This document shows, piece after piece, positions 9,273-18,616 of a stretch of 64,000 nt of DNA; the stretch's first letter is position 1; the number at the start of each line of letters is the position of its first letter. Origin of the DNA: Hyphomonadaceae bacterium BL14 (GTDB lineage Bacteria; Pseudomonadota; Alphaproteobacteria; Caulobacterales; Maricaulaceae); NCBI GenBank assembly GCA_027627705.1, contig CP091242.1:1247138-1311137 (forward strand), given 5' to 3'. Made by a program: the position numbers and the translations under genes. The notes below the pieces were generated by a model. It saw only the letters and a program-made list of their open reading frames with translations, ran no database searches and was not told the DNA's origin.

Positions 9273-10550
9273 ATGAAAGACGCCCTGCACCCCCCTCGCC
9301 GATCCGTGCCTTTGCGGGTTCTGGTGACGAGCTACCGCTCCCACCCCCATGTCGGGGGACAGGGCGTGTATGTGCGCGAGCTGACGCGGGCGCTGGCGCG
9401 CGAGGGCTGCTCTGTGACCGTCGCCTCCGGACCGCCCTACCCGGAGCTGGATGACGCGATTGTGCTGGAGCGCCTGCCCTCGCTGGATTTGTTCGCCGCG
9501 CCCAACGCCCTCATGGCGCTGCGCTGGAAGCATCTGGTTTCGCAGGCTGATTTGCATGAGTGGGCTGCGCACAATACCGGTGCCTTTGGTGAAATGACGG
9601 CGTTTGCCCTGCGTCTGGAATCCTTCCTCGCCGCCAATGCCGGCCGCTTCGACGTGATCCACGACAACCAGACCCTGGCCGCACCTCTGGCGCGAATCGC
9701 AAAGCGCACGCCGGTGATCACCACGCTGCACCATCCCATCGCCATTGATCGGGATTTCGCTGTGGCGGGCGCGGCGACGCGCATGGGCCGCATCCTGTCG
9801 CGACGCTGGCATTCCTTTGTGGAGGTGCAGGCGCGCGCAGCGCGAAAACTGGAGCATTTCCTGTGTGTGTCAGAGGCGTCGCGCCGCGCCTATGCCACGC
9901 GTTGCGGGGTCGATCCGGCGCGCGTCATGGTGGCCCATAACGGCATTGATCACGCGACGTATTATCCCGATCCGGCGGTCGTGCGGGAGGAGGACAAGCT
10001 GGTTGCGCTGGCCTCGGCAGATGTCCCCATCAAAGGCCTCGACGTGCTCATCGAGGCGCTGGACGCGCTCAAGCGCGAGGGCCGCATCGTCCGCCTGACC
10101 GTGATCGGCCAGTTGCGCGAAGGTCAGGCGAAACGCGCGCTCGAACGCGCCGGTCTGATGGATCAGGTGACCTTCGTCTCCGGCCTCACCCGCGAGGCCA
10201 TCGCCGATCTCTACCGGCGCTGCACGGTGTTCGTCTCCGCGTCGCGGTTTGAAGGTTTCGGCTTTCCTACCGCTGAGGCAATGGCCTGCGGCGCGCCGGT
10301 GATCGTCTCCGATGGCGGCGCCCTGCCGGAAGTCGCGGGCGATGCCGGCCTCGTGACACCGGCGGGCGACAGCCAGGCTCTGGCACAGGCACTGTCGGGC
10401 CTGCTCGGCGATCCTGACCGCCGCGCCCGGATCGGGGCCGCCTGCGCCGCACGTGCCGCGTCCGCCTTCCGCTGGGACGATCATGCCCGCGCCGCGCTTG
10501 CGTTGTACGACGAGGCTCTGTCTGCGCGCGAAGGCGCCGCCGCCCCATGA
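9273..10550 (+). CDS. Glycosyltransferase family 4 (GT-B)
   Basis: A 425-residue retaining glycosyltransferase. The N-terminal Rossmann half begins [20 protein letters not shown], the GT4 acceptor-side glycine loop. The C-terminal half carries the EX7E nucleotide-sugar motif (EGFGFPTAE) followed by [18 protein letters not shown]. Four-base overlaps join it to the next two genes, so it is the first gene of a three-gene operon. Donor and acceptor are unknown; the neighbouring toroid protein hints at a lipid or isoprenoid acceptor, which is inference. Confidence 0.9.
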   Translation: MKDALHPPRRSVPLRVLVTSYRSHPHVGGQGVYVRELTRALAREGCSVTVASGPPYPELDDAIVLERLPSLDLFAAPNALMALRWKHLVSQADLHEWAAHNTGAFGEMTAFALRLESFLAANAGRFDVIHDNQTLAAPLARIAKRTPVITTLHHPIAIDRDFAVAGAATRMGRILSRRWHSFVEVQARAARKLEHFLCVSEASRRAYATRCGVDPARVMVAHNGIDHATYYPDPAVVREEDKLVALASADVPIKGLDVLIEALDALKREGRIVRLTVIGQLREGQAKRALERAGLMDQVTFVSGLTREAIADLYRRCTVFVSASRFEGFGFPTAEAMACGAPVIVSDGGALPEVAGDAGLVTPAGDSQALAQALSGLLGDPDRRARIGAACAARAASAFRWDDHARAALALYDEALSAREGAAAP

Positions 10551-11269
10551 TGGTCACGCTGCGCCTGGATGCGCTGGACCTCAAGGATGGTCAGCGCGTG
10601 CTTGATCTCGGCTGCGGCCGGGGGCGCCATTCCCATGCGCTGTACTGGCATGAGCGCGCGCTGGACGTGGTGATGCTGGACCTGTCGCTGGACGATCTGA
10701 AAGGCGCCGTCGACGGTTTCTTCCAATTGCCGCCACCGTCCCAGCAGCCGCCGCGCAGCGCGGTCTGGTGTGTGGGTGATGCGGCGCGCCTGCCCTGGCC
10801 GGACGCCAGCTTCGACGCGGTGATCTGCAGCGAGGTGCTCGAACACCTGCCCGACGTGGACGCGGCGCTGGCCGAGATCACCCGCATCCTGAAGCCCGGC
10901 GGCCGGTTTGCGCTGTCGGTCCCGCGCTACTGGCCCGAGGCGATCTGCTGGCGCCTGTCGGACGATTACAGCAATACGCCCGGCGGCCATGTGCGCATTT
11001 TCCGCCCTGGCACCCTGCAGGAACAGGTCGAGGCGCGCGGCCTCACCGCCTACAAGCGCCACCACGCCCACGCTCTGCACAGCCCGTACTGGTGGCTGCG
11101 CTGCGCCAAATGGGCGCGTCAGGAGCAGAGCCGGTCGGTGGCGCTCTACCGGCGCTTTCTGGAATGGGATCTGATGAAGCGCCCCCGCCTGACCCGCTGG
11201 CTGGAGGCGGCCTTGAACCCGGTGCTGGGCAAATCGGTGGCGATGTATTTTCAAAAGGCTGACGCATGA
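10547..11269 (+). CDS. Class I SAM-dependent methyltransferase
   Basis: A 240-residue methyltransferase with motif [13 protein letters not shown] near the N-terminus, an acidic motif II region ([11 protein letters not shown]), and motif IV/post-I at [19 protein letters not shown], a UbiE/type-11 pattern. The ATG overlaps the glycosyltransferase stop (ATGA). It presumably modifies the same glycoconjugate or lipid. Substrate unknown. Confidence 0.88.
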   Translation: MMVTLRLDALDLKDGQRVLDLGCGRGRHSHALYWHERALDVVMLDLSLDDLKGAVDGFFQLPPPSQQPPRSAVWCVGDAARLPWPDASFDAVICSEVLEHLPDVDAALAEITRILKPGGRFALSVPRYWPEAICWRLSDDYSNTPGGHVRIFRPGTLQEQVEARGLTAYKRHHAHALHSPYWWLRCAKWARQEQSRSVALYRRFLEWDLMKRPRLTRWLEAALNPVLGKSVAMYFQKADA

Positions 11270-12369
11270 GCCCGCGCGCCCTGCATCTCGGCGTGGATGT
11301 CGCCGCCTGCGCTGACCGGATCGAGGCGCTGCAGCGCCGTGACGGAACGATTCCCTGGGTCGAGGCCGGGGTGTGGGACCCGTGGAATCACGGCGAAAGC
11401 GCCATGGCGCTGGCGGTCGCCGGACGCAGCGAGGCCGTGACCAAGGCCCTGGACGCTCTGGCGGCGCGTCAGGAGGCCGATGGCGGCTGGACCGGGGAGC
11501 TGGGCGCGGGCGTGCCCATGGACGAAAGCGGCGAGCGCATCGCCCCGCCCGCCATTCCCGTCACCGCCCGCGACACCAATTTCACCGGCTATACCGCCGT
11601 GACCGTGCTGCGCTGCGCCCTGGCGCTGGACGAGCCGCGCCTGATTGCGCGCCACGCCCCCATGGTCACGCGCGCGCTGGACTGGGTCGCGGCGCGCCAG
11701 TGCGAGGCCGGCGACATTGTCTGGCGCGATCCCGATCCGGGCCAGCCCCTGGAGGAGATCGACTCCCTGCGCGCCGGCAATGCCTCGCTGTTCAAGAGCT
11801 TTGAAGCGGGCCTGCGCATCGCCGACGCCCTGGGACAGCGCAAGCCGGACTGGGCCCGCGCACGCGCCGCCATCGCCCGTGTTTTCAGTCACACGCCCGA
11901 GCGCTTTGACCGGCTGGGCGAAGACCGGACGCGCTATGCCATGGACTGGTACTATCCCGCCCTCAGCGGTGCCATCAGGGGTCAGGCGGCGCGCGACCGG
12001 CTGGAGGCAGGCTGGGCGAAATTCGTGGTCGCCGATCTGGGCTGCCGCTGTGTCGCCGAGGAACCGTGGATCACGGCAGCCGAAACCGCCGAGCTCGCCA
12101 TGGCGTGCCTGTCAGTGGGGTGGCGCGACCGGGCCCTGGGTCTGATCAGCGATCTGGCACCGCTGGCGCGCGGGGGCGGCGGCTACTGGATGGGCTGGCA
12201 GTTCGATCTGGGGATGATCTGGCCGAAAGAACGCCCGGGCTGGACGTCAGCCGCCGTGGTGCTGGCCGCCGACGCCCTGTTCGAGCTGGCGCCCGGCCAC
12301 GATCTGATGGTGCGCCACGCGCGCGCCGACGCCTGGCTCAAACCCGGCGCAGAAACTCGAGCGTATTGA
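11266..12369 (+). CDS. Prenyltransferase/squalene-cyclase-repeat-like alpha-toroid protein
   Basis: A 367-residue helical protein with QW-type repeats characteristic of terpene cyclase and prenyltransferase toroids: [10 protein letters not shown] near residue 20 and ARQEADGGW near residue 70, with DIVW and GGGGYWMGW later. No DXDD cyclase motif is visible, so cyclase activity is doubtful. It overlaps the methyltransferase gene by four bases and ends 32 bases inside the convergent next gene. The function is unknown; it may bind a polyprenyl or hopanoid substrate handled by its operon partners. Confidence 0.7.
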   Translation: MSPRALHLGVDVAACADRIEALQRRDGTIPWVEAGVWDPWNHGESAMALAVAGRSEAVTKALDALAARQEADGGWTGELGAGVPMDESGERIAPPAIPVTARDTNFTGYTAVTVLRCALALDEPRLIARHAPMVTRALDWVAARQCEAGDIVWRDPDPGQPLEEIDSLRAGNASLFKSFEAGLRIADALGQRKPDWARARAAIARVFSHTPERFDRLGEDRTRYAMDWYYPALSGAIRGQAARDRLEAGWAKFVVADLGCRCVAEEPWITAAETAELAMACLSVGWRDRALGLISDLAPLARGGGGYWMGWQFDLGMIWPKERPGWTSAAVVLAADALFELAPGHDLMVRHARADAWLKPGAETRAY

Positions 12370-12970
12370 CCCGGCCCGCCGGCTCGAACAGGCCGGACGC
12401 CACCGCCAGCTTCCAGATTTCATAGGGCGGGCGCCCGCCGTCTTTGGGGTCGGGGAACACGTCATGGATGGCCAGCACGCCGCCGCGCGCCAAATGACCG
12501 GCCCAGGCGCGATAGTCAGCCAGCGCGGTCTCCATGGCATGCCCGCCATCGATGAACACGAAGGCCAGCGGCCCGGACCAGGCCGCGCCGGCCGCATCTG
12601 ACCGGCCCACCACGGGGATCACCCAGTTTTCCAGATCGGCCAGCGCCAGCGTGCGCCGCAGGGCGGGCAGCGTGTCCACGCGGCCCAGCTCGGCGTCAAA
12701 CAGCGAGGCATCGTGATAGCCTTCTCCAGGCTGATGCTCTTCCGATCCGCGATGATGGTCCACGGCGAACAGAACCCGGCCCGCCGCCCGCGCAGCCCGG
12801 CCCAGATACACGCTGGAGCGCCCGCACCACGAGCCGATCTCCACCAGCGCGCCGGGCGCGGCCGCAGCGGCCTCAAGGGCGCGCGCCTGCAGCGCCTCGC
12901 CTTCATCGTGCGCCAGAAATCCCTTGATGGATTGCGGATCGAGCCGGTCGCCCGGAATGGCCAGGGTCAT
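12338..12970 (-). CDS. Class I SAM-dependent methyltransferase (Methyltransf_24/CmcI-like)
   Basis: A 210-residue protein. Motif I is ALVEIGSWCGRSSVYLGRAA and a later acidic strand is FVFIDGGHAMETALADY, followed by ARGGVLAIHDVFPDP; these fit the cephalosporin-hydroxylase-like / type-24 methyltransferase group. The start at 12970 (MTLAIPGD) was chosen because upstream codons do not look coding. It converges on the toroid gene with a 32-base overlap. It may belong functionally with the glycosyltransferase group although it lies on the other strand. Confidence 0.83.
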   Translation of the reverse strand: MTLAIPGDRLDPQSIKGFLAHDEGEALQARALEAAAAAPGALVEIGSWCGRSSVYLGRAARAAGRVLFAVDHHRGSEEHQPGEGYHDASLFDAELGRVDTLPALRRTLALADLENWVIPVVGRSDAAGAAWSGPLAFVFIDGGHAMETALADYRAWAGHLARGGVLAIHDVFPDPKDGGRPPYEIWKLAVASGLFEPAGRVNTLEFLRRV

Positions 12971-12983
12971 GACACAGCTGAGC

Positions 12984-13577
12984 CTAGCTGACCGCGCCGA
13001 GGCGCGTGGCCCAGCGGCGCTCGGCCAGCGCGTCCGCAGCCAGCGCCAGATGCTGCTCGGCCTCACCCAGCTCGGACAACGCCCCGGTCAGACGCTCGCC
13101 CCCGGCGCCGGCGTCTTCAGCGGCCGCAAGGAAGAAGCCCTTCGCGCGCCGCACCGCCGCCAGCGCCCCCTCCACAGCCGCCAGATCCGCTGCCAGCGCC
13201 TCCGGGCCTGCGTTTGGCGCAGACGCCGCCCGCATGGCCAGCGACGCGGTCTGGTGAGACGCTTGTGTCAGGCGCCCCGCATCGGCTGAGAGCACGGCAG
13301 CGGGATTGCCCTCGACTGCGTCAAGATACCGCGCCACGGCGCGTTCACCGGTGCTGTCATGGCCCCGGATCAGGCGCGCCATCAGAGGTGTGCCGCCCAG
13401 CGTCCAGCCCTGATCCTCGACCAGGAAGCGCAGGCGCGACGCCGATTGGTGCAGCTCTGCGTGGGCCGTTGCATCCGAAGCGCCATTGAAACCGGCTGAC
13501 ATATCCATCGGCGCGCCCGCACAGGCCGCCAGTCCGGTCGATATCAATAATGCAGAAGCGGTCAGACAGGACCGCAT
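12984..13577 (-). CDS. Hypothetical lipoprotein (helical)
   Basis: A 197-residue protein starting MRSCLTASALLISTG with lipobox LAAC. The mature part is alanine-rich and predicted largely helical, with no motif I recognise. The ATG at 13577 was preferred over a start further upstream because it places the signal peptide at the N-terminus. It lies 13 bases upstream of the methyltransferase gene and is probably co-transcribed with it. Confidence 0.65.
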   Translation of the reverse strand: MRSCLTASALLISTGLAACAGAPMDMSAGFNGASDATAHAELHQSASRLRFLVEDQGWTLGGTPLMARLIRGHDSTGERAVARYLDAVEGNPAAVLSADAGRLTQASHQTASLAMRAASAPNAGPEALAADLAAVEGALAAVRRAKGFFLAAAEDAGAGGERLTGALSELGEAEQHLALAADALAERRWATRLGAVS

Positions 13578-13748
13578 CACCCATACTGAACGCACACGTA
13601 TTCCCTCGCCAGCGCGGTGCCGAACCCCCTCCGACACCGCTTTCAACTCGATATAAAAGGGCATACTGTCACGGCTAACAAAAGGAAAATATCACTGGCA
13701 GGGCGCGCAGCGCCCGGTTGACCCTGGGTGTCGGGACGGGCCTGAGGC

Positions 13749-14717
13749 ATGGATACGCATCGCAATACCAGACGTCTGGGCCTCTACCCTCCCATCGACG
13801 CGGCCCATAGCGGTCATCTCGATGTCGGCGACGGGCACAGCATGTATTACGAAGAGTGCGGGCGCCCCGACGGCCTGCCTGTCGTGGCCCTGCACGGCGG
13901 ACCCGGGGGCGGCGCGGCACCGGCCATGCGCCGCTTCTTCGACCCGCGCGTCTACCGCATCATCATCTTCGACCAGCGCGGCTGTGGCCGCTCCACGCCT
14001 CATGGCGAGGTGGAGGCCAATGACACCGGCCGCCTGATCAACGACATGGAACATCTGCGCACGCATCTGGGCGTGGACCGCTGGGTGGTGTTTGGCGGGT
14101 CCTGGGGTGCCACGCTGGCCCTGGCCTATGCCCGCGCCTGCCCCGGACAGGTGATCTCCATGATCCTGCGCGGCGTGTTTGCCTGCACGCGCGGGGAGAT
14201 TGACTGGTTTTACCGCGACGGCGCCAACCGGCTTTTCCCTGACGCGTGGGAGCGGCTCACTGCCCGCCTGACCGCCACCGAGCGCGAGGATGTGCTCAAA
14301 GCCTATCACCGGCGCCTGTCGGGCGATGTGGCTGCGCGCCGCGCGGACGCCATTGAATGGGCGCGCTGGGAAAGCGCGCTGATCAGCCTGCATGCCGATC
14401 CGAACGCCGCCTCGCCCGAGCCACGCCGGGCCGACGCGCTGGCACGCATGGAGACCCATTACTTCATCCATGGCGGTTTCCTCGACTATGACGGCGTATT
14501 GCTCGAGGAAACCGGCCACCTCAAGGACATTCCCGGCATTATCGTCCAGGGCCGCTATGACATGGTGACGCCGGTGCAGACCGCCTGGCGCCTGGCCAGG
14601 GCCTGGCCGGCGGCGCGCCTCGACATCATCCCTGACGCCGGCCACGCCGCAGGCGAACCGGGCACCATCGACGCCCTGGTGCGCGCCACCGACAATATGG
14701 CGCGAAGGTTCGCGTGA
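13749..14717 (+). CDS. pip: Proline iminopeptidase
   Basis: A 322-residue cytoplasmic alpha/beta hydrolase (peptidase family S33) that removes N-terminal proline. Family hallmarks are LHGGPGGG (oxyanion region), FDQRGCGRSTPHG and the nucleophile elbow GGSWGATLALAYA (Ser). The acidic and His residues are seen near VQGRYDMVTP and PDAGHAAGEP. Length and N-terminus (LYPPIDAAHSGHLDVGDGHS) match the family. Single gene, followed by a repeat-rich gap. Confidence 0.93.
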   Translation: MDTHRNTRRLGLYPPIDAAHSGHLDVGDGHSMYYEECGRPDGLPVVALHGGPGGGAAPAMRRFFDPRVYRIIIFDQRGCGRSTPHGEVEANDTGRLINDMEHLRTHLGVDRWVVFGGSWGATLALAYARACPGQVISMILRGVFACTRGEIDWFYRDGANRLFPDAWERLTARLTATEREDVLKAYHRRLSGDVAARRADAIEWARWESALISLHADPNAASPEPRRADALARMETHYFIHGGFLDYDGVLLEETGHLKDIPGIIVQGRYDMVTPVQTAWRLARAWPAARLDIIPDAGHAAGEPGTIDALVRATDNMARRFA

Positions 14718-15266
14718 AATGTAACGGGGGTAGGCGGAACAGAACTCTCGCCTCCCACGCATGGGGGTGAGGCCGCAAAGTCTGGTCCGGGGGGCGTGCC
14801 TTCTCAGCAACCCGGACGCCCCCCCTCACCGCCGCACACCCCACCCTGGCCCTCCCCTCAAGGGGAGGGACAGATGCGGCGGCGTCTTGGCTCTTCGTTT
14901 CAACATGTTTGCGAATGGCTGACACAGCTCCCCCTCCCCCACCGGGGGGGGCGGGGTGGGGGCGCCGCCGAAAGGCGGCCACTAGAAACCTGCACCGGGC
15001 GGCGCCATCACCCCACCCGGCCCGGGGCTGACGCCCCGGCCCACCCTCCCCATCAGGAGAGGGAAAAAGAAAGGCCGCGTCCCCCTCCGTACGCTACGCG
15101 GACACCTCCCCCGCAACCGGGGAGGAAAGAGGCTGCCCTTTTCTCCCCCTGCGCCCGGCAAACCCGGCTGGCCGCAGCGCGCGTGCGCACCATGTCATGG
15201 CGACGTGACAAACACTCGATAAGTTGGTTTTGACCTGACCTGATCTGATCCAGACTGGAGGCTTCG
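14718..15266. repeat. Intergenic cluster of GC-rich hairpin repeats
   Basis: This 549-base gap contains no convincing gene. It holds several C-rich/G-rich inverted repeats: 14850-14869 (arms CCCTCCCC and GGGGAGGG), 14931-14960 (C-run then G-run), about 15043-15063 and about 15107-15127. The first shares 15 exact bases with the left window edge. Such arrays look like alphaproteobacterial palindromic repeat elements. The last 70 bases before the phosphatase gene are less biased and probably carry its promoter. Confidence 0.75.
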
Positions 15267-16856
15267 TTGCCCATGATCCGCTTTCGTTATCTTGCCGCTG
15301 CTGCCGTCCTCACTCTGGTGCCGGGTGCGGCTTTTGCCGCTGAAGCGCCGGGCGCGCGCAATGTCATCCTGATGATCTCGGATGGTGCCGGCTTCAATGG
15401 CTGGCTCGCCGCCGACTATTACGAGGGCCGCGCTGGAGCCCAGCCTTATCAGGTCGTCCGCCCCGACGGCACGGCGCCCTATGTGGGCGCCTCGGCCCAC
15501 TACGCCCTGCGCCTGATCGCCCCGGACGGGTCGGTGCTGGAGAACAACCAGATCGATGCCGCGCGCGGTGCCGAGGCCCAATACTATGATCCACGTGATC
15601 GCTGGACGCGCCTGGAAGGTGCCTTCGCCAATGACTTCGGCGACGTGTCCATCGCCTATACCTCCTATACCGACTCCGCTGCCGCCGGCACGGCGCTTCA
15701 TAGCGGCCGCAAGACCTCGCCCGGCCGGCTCAACATGACCTGGGACGGAAGCCAGCGGCTGCAGACCATCGGCCATATCGCCCATGAAATGGGCCTGGCC
15801 ACCGGCGCCATCGCGACGGTGCAGGTCTCCCACGCCACGCCGGCCTCGGTCTGGGCGCAGGTGGACTTCCGCAACCAGTACGCCGAGATTTTCCAACAGA
15901 TGGCCGACGGCCGCCTGGACGTGATGATGGGCACGGGCGATCCTTATTTTGACCCGACCGGACGCCCGGTCGAGGAACCGAATGACCGCGCCTTCAACTT
16001 TGTTGGCGGCCGCGACACCTGGACGGCGCTCACCGGCGAAGAGGGGCTGAACGGTTATACCCTGATCCGCGAGCGCGCGGCGTTCGAACAGCTGGCCGAA
16101 GGCGGCGGCGATCTGCCCGCCCGGCTGATTGGCATCCTGCCCTCCACCGGCTCGCATCAGGCCACGCGCATGGACTTCCCGGCAGACGCCTCCACCCCGT
16201 CGGGCATGGCGTTCAACCCCGACATGCCCGATCTCGCCACCATGAGCCGGGCGGCGCTCAATGTGCTCAATCAGGATCCGGACGGCTTCTTTCTCATGAT
16301 CGAAGGCGGCGCGGTGGACTGGATGGGTCACGCCAACAACATGCCGCGCTTCATCGAGGAGCAGATGGACTTCAATGCCGCGGTCAACGCTGTCATTGAC
16401 TGGGTGGAGACCCATTCCAGCTGGGACGACACCTTGCTGATCATCACCTCCGACCACGAAACCGGCGGCATCTGGGGTGACGGCACGTTCGAGGCCGCCT
16501 CGGGCCTGCCCCAGCAGATCACGATGGATCAGGATGTCCTGAACCAGACCCGCTTTGATCCGGCACGCGACCGCTTCGTGGAATTCCGTGCGGTCCAGGA
16601 CCGCGGTGCCGGCGAGATTCCCGGCCACCAGTTTGCCTCGGGCAATCACACCAATGATCTGGTGCCGCTCTGGGCGCTGGGCACCGGCTCACACCTGTTC
16701 GCGCAGTTTGAGCGCCATGACGCGTTCGCGCAGGAACTCTGGGGCGAGCCCTATGGCTGGGACGGCAATTATGTGGACAACACGGCGGTGTTCCACGTGA
16801 TGAACGCGGTGCTGGCCAACCGGGCGCGGGCCGCGGCGCAGCAGGCGGCGGAGTAG
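15267..16856 (+). CDS. Secreted alkaline phosphatase
   Basis: A 529-residue periplasmic phosphomonoesterase. It has a signal peptide (AAAAVLTLVPGAAFAAEA). Active-site landmarks: metal-binding ISDGAG, nucleophile serine in TDSAAAGTALHSGRKT, DWMGHANN, ITSDHETGG and GNHTNDLVPLW. These match the PhoA-type alkaline phosphatase family (PF00245). ATG codons lie at 15267 and 15273 (third codon); both fit. It is a single gene behind a repeat cluster. Phosphate control is plausible but no clean Pho box was seen. Confidence 0.92.
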   Translation: MPMIRFRYLAAAAVLTLVPGAAFAAEAPGARNVILMISDGAGFNGWLAADYYEGRAGAQPYQVVRPDGTAPYVGASAHYALRLIAPDGSVLENNQIDAARGAEAQYYDPRDRWTRLEGAFANDFGDVSIAYTSYTDSAAAGTALHSGRKTSPGRLNMTWDGSQRLQTIGHIAHEMGLATGAIATVQVSHATPASVWAQVDFRNQYAEIFQQMADGRLDVMMGTGDPYFDPTGRPVEEPNDRAFNFVGGRDTWTALTGEEGLNGYTLIRERAAFEQLAEGGGDLPARLIGILPSTGSHQATRMDFPADASTPSGMAFNPDMPDLATMSRAALNVLNQDPDGFFLMIEGGAVDWMGHANNMPRFIEEQMDFNAAVNAVIDWVETHSSWDDTLLIITSDHETGGIWGDGTFEAASGLPQQITMDQDVLNQTRFDPARDRFVEFRAVQDRGAGEIPGHQFASGNHTNDLVPLWALGTGSHLFAQFERHDAFAQELWGEPYGWDGNYVDNTAVFHVMNAVLANRARAAAQQAAE

Positions 16857-16908
16857 GCAGGCGGAGACGCACAAGACGCCAGGTCCTTCAATCTCCAACC
16901 CCTGCTTT

Positions 16909-17033
16909 CCCGGAAACCGCGAAGCGGTTGTCCGGGACCCATCCCGATATGCCTGATCCGCTTAAGCGGTTGAAAACATAGGTGGATGGATCCCGGCTCG
17001 TCCCGGCACGAGGCCGGGGCGTCCGGGACGGCA
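16909..17033. repeat. Intergenic inverted-repeat element (TCCCGG/CCGGGA type)
   Basis: The gap between the phosphatase and the convergent nitrilase-like gene carries nested inverted repeats: TTCCCGGAAACCGCG ... TTGTCCGGGA, the 12-base palindrome CCGCTTAAGCGG near 16970, and GATCCCGGCTCGTCCCGG ... CCGGGGCGTCCGGGA. This composition is typical of dispersed alphaproteobacterial repeats and may act as a transcription barrier between the two convergent units. Confidence 0.6.
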
Positions 17034-17085
17034 GCGTTTGATGATTGTGTCTCCGGCTGGATACGGCGTTTCGGAAGCGGGCTCC

Positions 17086-18237
17086 CTACGGCGCCTCGAA
17101 CACGCCCGCTTCCCGCAGGCGGTCGATCCGCCCGCGCTGGCGCTCTATGGCTTCGCCCTGGGTGAGCATGCGGCCGTCCGCCATGGCGTTGGGTTCCTGC
17201 GACACGCCGGCCTCATAGCCCGGCGCAAAGGCGGCCAGCGGCAGCCGGGTGAGCAGATTGCTCATGCCGGTGCGGGCGCGCGCGGCGCGCAAGGCCGGCA
17301 GGTCCAGGATCGCATTGGCGTTGAGGCTCTCGCCCGGACCGGCTTCTGCCAGCACGCGGCCGTTCCAGTCGACAATCTTGCTCATGGCGTCGGTGGAGGC
17401 CGACGGCACGGGCGTGCCGGTAATCTCGGCGGAGTTGGCCGACACCACATAGGCCATGTTCTCGATGGCCCGGGCGCGCTTGGAGAGATGCTTGACGGTG
17501 AGCTGGGGCGAGCCGACCTCGGAGGTGGGGTGCAGGAACACTTCAGCGCCCTTCAGCGCCTGCATGCGCGCGATTTCCGGATACAGGATCTCCTCCGACG
17601 CGATCGAGCCGATGACACCGAGCTCTGTTCGCGCCACAGGGAAGACCGCGTCCATCCCGTACACATCCAGATACCGGTCCCACACATCATAGGGGGTGGG
17701 CGTGTAGAGCGAGATCATGCGCCGGTAGCGCAGCACGGTCTCGCCTGAGGGGGCGATCAGGAAATTGGTCTGGAAGTAGAGCTCGGGGAAGTTCGCGTCA
17801 TTCTCATAGGCGTTACCGCCGAGATACACGCTGTGACGCTGGGCCAGCGCCGCCAGCGCGTCATATTCGGCGCCGCCAATATCCAGCGCCGCCTTGGCCT
17901 TCCACTCCTCGCGGCTTTCACGCAGGGGAAAACCCGTGAGGAAGTATTCGGGCAGGCAGACCAGTTTCAGCTCGGTACCATTGAAGGTGCGCAGAAAGCC
18001 CTTGGACGCCGCGATCTGACCGCCAATGCGCGCGATCGAGGCCATCATGCGCGCGCGCGCCGTGTCCACGCTGGCATCCTGATTGACGGCGTCACACACC
18101 ACTTGCAGCGCGCAGGCTGAATAGCGCGGATCCGCCGCCTGCCCCCGGGCCGCTCCGGGCAAGGACGCCGCAGCGGCCGCAGAGAGCGCCAGCGCGCCTG
18201 CGCCGGTGACCAGATCACGCCGTGTCGTCATGGCCAA
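17086..18237 (-). CDS. Exported nitrilase-superfamily protein lacking the catalytic cysteine
   Basis: A 383-residue carbon-nitrogen hydrolase-fold protein with a twin-arginine-type leader (TTRRDLVTGAGALALSA). The catalytic Glu is present (LPEYFLTGFP, E97) and the fold is confirmed by RAIENMAYVVSANSA and IVDWNGRVLAEAG. The usual CYDxxFPE block reads SEEILYPE, placing Ser214 where the nucleophilic Cys belongs, and the catalytic Lys position looks like Arg (YRRM). It shares a family-specific insertion (YDV-x-D-x-Y ... YG-x-D) with its paralogue at 21916. Last gene of the eight-gene operon. It may be a serine-dependent variant or a non-catalytic partner. Confidence 0.8.
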   Translation of the reverse strand: MAMTTRRDLVTGAGALALSAAAAASLPGAARGQAADPRYSACALQVVCDAVNQDASVDTARARMMASIARIGGQIAASKGFLRTFNGTELKLVCLPEYFLTGFPLRESREEWKAKAALDIGGAEYDALAALAQRHSVYLGGNAYENDANFPELYFQTNFLIAPSGETVLRYRRMISLYTPTPYDVWDRYLDVYGMDAVFPVARTELGVIGSIASEEILYPEIARMQALKGAEVFLHPTSEVGSPQLTVKHLSKRARAIENMAYVVSANSAEITGTPVPSASTDAMSKIVDWNGRVLAEAGPGESLNANAILDLPALRAARARTGMSNLLTRLPLAAFAPGYEAGVSQEPNAMADGRMLTQGEAIERQRGRIDRLREAGVFEAP

Positions 18238-18616
18238 ATTCCTTCAATCGGTGGGCGTTTTGCGCGTCCCAGTCTGTCAGAAAACGCTTGGGCGCCTGCT
18301 GGCGCCAGACCTTGAACAGATTGCCGCGCGCCCAGCCGGCGTCGAACGCCTCGGGCCGCATCAGGATGAGCCCGTGGGGGCGATGATGGTCGGTGATGAA
18401 GAACACCTCCGGCGCGGCCTCAAGCAGAAACTCCTGCTCCTCGCGCGCCACCTTGAACACCGGCGCGTCGGCGAATTGCTGGGGCGCCCACCAGGTCCAC
18501 AGCTTGCCATGGGCTTTCAGCCCCGGATTGCCCCAGGACACGCTGTCCTCCACCCCCGGCAGGTCCAGCGCCAGCGCGAAGGCGCGCAAGTCCGCCCATC
18601 CGCGCAAGCCGCTCAT
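18215..18616 (-). CDS. MmcQ/YjbR family protein
   Basis: A 133-residue protein of the MmcQ/YjbR (CyaY-like fold) family. The N-terminus (LRAFALALDLPGVEDSVSWG) and the central LLEAAPEVFFITDHH ... RPEAFDAGW are typical. Members are small DNA-binding-like or substrate-binding proteins of unknown role. It overlaps the upstream deacetylase-like gene by four bases and the downstream nitrilase-like gene by 23, so it is an integral operon member. Confidence 0.8.
   Translation of the reverse strand: MSGLRGWADLRAFALALDLPGVEDSVSWGNPGLKAHGKLWTWWAPQQFADAPVFKVAREEQEFLLEAAPEVFFITDHHRPHGLILMRPEAFDAGWARGNLFKVWRQQAPKRFLTDWDAQNAHRLKEFGHDDTA

Noticed and set aside
15180..15215. Possible Pho box before the alkaline phosphatase gene (TGTCATGGCGACGTGACA)
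   Set aside because: The two half-sites are not direct repeats of CTGTCAT with the right spacing. It looks like chance similarity.
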